IMG/VR virus record: IMGVR_UViG_3300043436_002340
Location: 1 to 32,397 of that record
Length of the DNA stretch: 32,397 nt
Source of the DNA: a virus
Strand: one strand, 5' to 3'
In this document: one piece after another, positions 30,430 through 32,397 of the stretch
Position numbering within the stretch: the stretch's first letter is position 1
Layout: each line of letters begins with the position of its first letter
Position numbers and translations under genes: made by a program
Notes under the pieces: model-generated
The model's input: the letters and a program-made list of their open reading frames with translations, nothing else
Database searches by the model: none
What the model was told of the DNA's origin: nothing

Positions 30430-30445
30430 GTTAAAATTTGTTAAA
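30430..30445 (-). repeat. Inverted copy of the hub repeat upstream of P3
   Basis: The minus strand reads TTTAACAAATTTTAAC, a 16-bp exact match to the repeat at 29976-30023 in the opposite orientation. It lies 3 bp before the -33 box of P3. The same protein could therefore control P2 and P3. Confidence 0.7.
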
Positions 30446-30448
30446 TAG

Positions 30449-30480
30449 TTGTATGTAGCAAAAAAGCAACTATATATTTG
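30449..30480 (+). promoter_or_regulatory. Promoter P3 (Bacteroidota type)
   Basis: TTG at 30449-30451, a 21-nt spacer and TATATTTG at 30473-30480, an exact TAnnTTTG box. It precedes the long replication operon. The spacer carries TGTAGCAAAAAAGCAACTA (30454-30472), nearly the same as the P1 spacer. Confidence 0.75.
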
Positions 30481-30504
30481 GCAAATAATTAAAACACTAG
30501 CAAA

Positions 30505-30741
30505 ATGCAAAAGCAAGTAGGCGACAAAATCAAAACGTTCACAGTTGTAAACATAGTTGACGGCATCGGTAAAAATTACGACGATTTTGGTAACGCAACT
30601 CCATACGCGACAAAATATATGTTATTACTATCAGAGCGCGGCGAACAGCGAGTTTTAGAAATCGGCAAAACAAACCTAAACGATTGCGTCCGCTATTACG
30701 GCTGGAGCAAGTTTAAGTTTGCTAAATGGTCTATGATTTAA
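30505..30741 (+). CDS. Hypothetical early protein (78 aa)
   Basis: A 78-aa protein, first in the P3 operon. It is basic and beta-prone (VGDKIKTFTVVNIVDGIGKNY, YATKYMLLLSERGEQRVLEIG), ending WSKFKFAKWSMI. No domain is recognised. It is followed by a 26-bp gap that contains a TAACCCC leader motif. Confidence 0.75.
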   Translation: MQKQVGDKIKTFTVVNIVDGIGKNYDDFGNATPYATKYMLLLSERGEQRVLEIGKTNLNDCVRYYGWSKFKFAKWSMI

Positions 30742-30767
30742 AAACGTAACCCCTTAAACCCTTTTAT

Positions 30768-30962
30768 ATGTATCAGATTATTATAACCCACCTCCAAAAC
30801 CGCACCGCTCAGGTGCTCGAATTTCCCAAGCTTGGCCAATGCCTCGAATCATTTAAAGAGATTTGCGACGCTCAAGGCTATAACTACGAATGGACCGAAG
30901 AGCTCCCCACAGCGGGCGGCGTTGGCCACGATTATCGTATCGAAGTATTTGTAAATTTTTAA
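30768..30962 (+). CDS. Small hypothetical protein (64 aa)
   Basis: A 64-aa protein (YQIIITHLQNRTAQVLEFP, CLESFKEICDAQGYNYEWT, YRIEVFVNF) with the look of a small alpha/beta domain. It is preceded by a TAACCCC motif shared with two neighbouring genes. No function can be assigned. Confidence 0.7.
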   Translation: MYQIIITHLQNRTAQVLEFPKLGQCLESFKEICDAQGYNYEWTEELPTAGGVGHDYRIEVFVNF

Positions 30963-30982
30963 TAACCCCAAAACCTCATAAC

Positions 30983-31270
30983 ATGAAAAAGATTCTAATT
31001 GATATCCAACGCCCCGCAACCGTGGACCGCCTCGAAGTAGAACTACCCGCGTTTACTAAATTAGGGAACTCCTATTTTTGCGTAACGGGCGAGAGCACAG
31101 GCGTACAAATTAACGAGTATAAGTCTATACGCTGTTATTCAATCCATAACATGACAAAGCGCGACGTCGGAGTCGCTTTCGATTGGGAAGCCGAAACGAT
31201 TACAAAGGCCGAATTCGAGAAAGCTCTAAACGCCGCTTACGATTCAATTAACTACGCTTTAAACCTATGA
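30983..31270 (+). CDS. Hypothetical early protein (95 aa)
   Basis: A 95-aa protein (KKILIDIQRPATVDRLEVELP, YFCVTGESTGVQINEYKSIRC, VAFDWEAETITKAEFEKALNAAY). It appears mixed alpha/beta, with no recognised family. I start at the ATG at 30983, which has the TAACCCC leader motif; the frame extends upstream to 30890 over the preceding gene. Its TGA overlaps the next ATG. Confidence 0.72.
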   Translation: MKKILIDIQRPATVDRLEVELPAFTKLGNSYFCVTGESTGVQINEYKSIRCYSIHNMTKRDVGVAFDWEAETITKAEFEKALNAAYDSINYALNL

Positions 31271-31368
31271 AGAGGCCCGACGAACTAATCCGATGGGCAA
31301 AGGTGGAAAATCGCTTATTGCTCGCCGTATGCATTATTGAGCTCCTTTATATCCTAATTAAAAAATAA
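31267..31368 (+). CDS. Possible small membrane protein (33 aa)
   Basis: A 33-aa frame, MKRPDELIRWAKVENRLLLA..., with one hydrophobic segment (LLLAVCIIELLYILI) and a KK end. The ATGA overlap with the previous gene and the 1-bp gap to the next support translation. Confidence 0.5.
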   Translation: MKRPDELIRWAKVENRLLLAVCIIELLYILIKK

Positions 31369-31369
31369 C

Positions 31370-32029
31370 ATGATTTACCCCCTTAACCCCGAAACGATGG
31401 GCCAACTCCAAAAGTTTACCCAGCGCCTGAACGCTGAGCCCGACCCGCTCAGCGTAGAATTAACCCCCGACCGCAAAGCGTCCACGGTTGTAATTAGTCA
31501 CATTGAAACCACGCTAGATGAGCTCTTCTTTGGGCAATGGAAAACCGAGGGCTTTAAATGGTCACCCGTGGCGAATGAAATTCAAGGTTCGCTTGAGCTG
31601 GTTTGCATCCACCCAGTAACAGGTTTCGAAATACGCCGAACGGGAGCCGCTAGTATTGTCATAATGGTAGACCGAGCACCCGAAAACCTAGCAGGGCAAG
31701 AACGCAACCAATGGGCGCTAAACCCATCCAACAAAAAGCCCAACGCCCTCGATATGGCTTTTCCTAAACTCAAGAGCGAATGCCTCAAGAATGCCGCGCA
31801 AAGTTTGGGTAAGGTATTCGGCCGCGACCTTAACAGGAAAAATAAGGACGTTTATAAGCCCTTTAAACTACCGAGCGCGGGCGAGCTGAGCGAATCGATG
31901 GTAGCACGTTTAGAGGTCGGTATTTTAAACCGCGAGGCCGCCGCTATCGAAGCCATTGAATTACTAGACGCCCACCTTTCACCCGAGCAAAAAAGCAAAT
32001 TACAAACCCTTAAAAATTCAATCGAATGA
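31370..32029 (+). CDS. Rad52-like single-strand annealing protein
   Basis: A 219-aa protein. The blocks VVISHIETTLDELFFGQWKTEGF, EIQGSLELVCIHPVTGFEIRRTGAASI and ALDMAFPKLKSECLKNAAQSLGKVFGRDL match the Rad52/Mgm101-like phage annealing fold: a beta sheet, a Gly-rich turn and the final helix with SECLKNAAxxLGKxFG. It would bind resected single strands and pair them. The C-terminal ~50 residues are a helical tail. It overlaps the YqaJ exonuclease by ATGA, the expected two-component recombination system. Confidence 0.82.
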   Translation: MIYPLNPETMGQLQKFTQRLNAEPDPLSVELTPDRKASTVVISHIETTLDELFFGQWKTEGFKWSPVANEIQGSLELVCIHPVTGFEIRRTGAASIVIMVDRAPENLAGQERNQWALNPSNKKPNALDMAFPKLKSECLKNAAQSLGKVFGRDLNRKNKDVYKPFKLPSAGELSESMVARLEVGILNREAAAIEAIELLDAHLSPEQKSKLQTLKNSIE

Positions 32030-32397
32030 GTAACCCCTATTTAACCGAATTTATGCAACAGGTGGCCCAGCAGTCGGCCGCGTGGGACAAATTACGCCTC
32101 GGCCGTTTCACGGGCTCAGGAATAAGCGCCCTAATGACGGACCCCAAAACCAAAGCCGCAAAGGAAGCGGGCGAGCTTTCAGAAACTGCCAAAAAGTATA
32201 TTTACGAAAAGGCTATGGAAACCGTAACAGGCCAAAGTAATAACGAGGCAACTAGCCGCGCTATTGATTGGGGCAACGAGTGGGAAGAGCACGCCTTACT
32301 AGAGCTCAAAAAGGCCCTGAAAAGCCCCGACGAAAGTACCGAACTTAAACCCTCTTTTAAACTCTTTAACGAGTATTTCGGTTGCTCACCTGACGCC
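32026..32397 (+). CDS. YqaJ-like viral exonuclease (N-terminal part; continues at base 1)
   Basis: The 5' part of the 237-aa exonuclease whose C-terminal part is at 2-469. It starts with MSNPYLTEFMQQVAQQ and contains SAAWDKLRLGRFTGSGISALM (residues 18-37) and DWGNEWEEHALLEL, the usual N-terminal helices of the family. The window ends within the codons for SPDA, the first catalytic Asp. The frame continues without change across the circular junction (32270 to 1). Confidence 0.93.
   Translation, partial: MSNPYLTEFMQQVAQQSAAWDKLRLGRFTGSGISALMTDPKTKAAKEAGELSETAKKYIYEKAMETVTGQSNNEATSRAIDWGNEWEEHALLELKKALKSPDESTELKPSFKLFNEYFGCSPDA
32271..32397. repeat. Terminal direct repeat (right copy)
   Basis: Exact copy of bases 1-127. 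See the left copy for interpretation. Confidence 0.95.

Noticed and set aside
1-32397. Integrase, attachment sites, CRISPR array, tRNA genes or insertion sequences
   Set aside because: I looked for recombinase motifs, regularly spaced repeats, cloverleaf arms and terminal inverted repeats with transposase and found none I could support.

Overview
The window is one complete circular-mapping genome of a tailed dsDNA phage. Bases 1-127 are repeated exactly at 32271-32397, so the unique length is 32,270 bp, and one gene (a YqaJ-type exonuclease) runs across the ends. The host is most likely a member of the Bacteroidota. Three strong promoters fit the Bacteroidota consensus (TTTG or TTG, 17-21 nt, TAnnTTTG), Shine-Dalgarno sequences are weak, and many proteins (DUF6291-like replication protein, XkdF-like protease, tail tube, terminase small subunit) look like those of Bacteroidota siphophages. 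A long tape measure protein and no visible contractile sheath suggest siphovirus morphology. I see no integrase, partition or excision gene and no tRNA or CRISPR array.

Layout. (1) 27.9-29.9 kb, plus strand: promoter P1, small proteins, a Cro/CI-like HTH protein and the terminase large subunit. (2) 29.94-30.5 kb: regulatory hub with AT-rich repeats, promoters P2 and P3 and a terminator. (3) 30.5 kb through the circular junction to 6.96 kb, plus strand: early/replication operon with small proteins, a Rad52-like annealing protein, YqaJ exonuclease, winged-helix protein, DUF6291-like replication protein, DnaB helicase, an AT-rich cassette (DNA methyltransferase plus PLP-enzyme-like protein), NinG, a second methyltransferase and an SSB-like protein. 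(4) 27.87 down to 6.95 kb, minus strand: late operon. It begins with a sigma-like factor and a Cys-rich protein, then terminase small subunit, a frameshifted tail assembly chaperone, tail fibre and tail-tip proteins, tape measure, XkdF-like protease, scaffold, major capsid, tail tube, a portal fusion, head-tail connector, two holin candidates and an M15 endolysin. One plus-strand gene of unknown function (13.66-14.71 kb) sits inside this late operon.

How it works together. P1, P2 and P3 resemble host promoters and should fire early. The late strand shows no host-type promoter, and its first gene is a sigma-like factor, so late transcription may depend on a phage-encoded factor. Terminators directly after the capsid and tail-tube genes probably set virion protein ratios. 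The recombination genes (annealing protein, exonuclease, NinG) and the helicase support replication. Two DNA methyltransferases, together with complete absence of the tetranucleotides GATC and CCGG by my reading, point to strong restriction pressure.

The items most worth following are the methyltransferase/PLP-enzyme cassette, the GATC and CCGG avoidance, a structured leader with three tandem Arg codons before the replication genes, the repeat/promoter hub near 30 kb, and the unknown divergent gene in the structural module.
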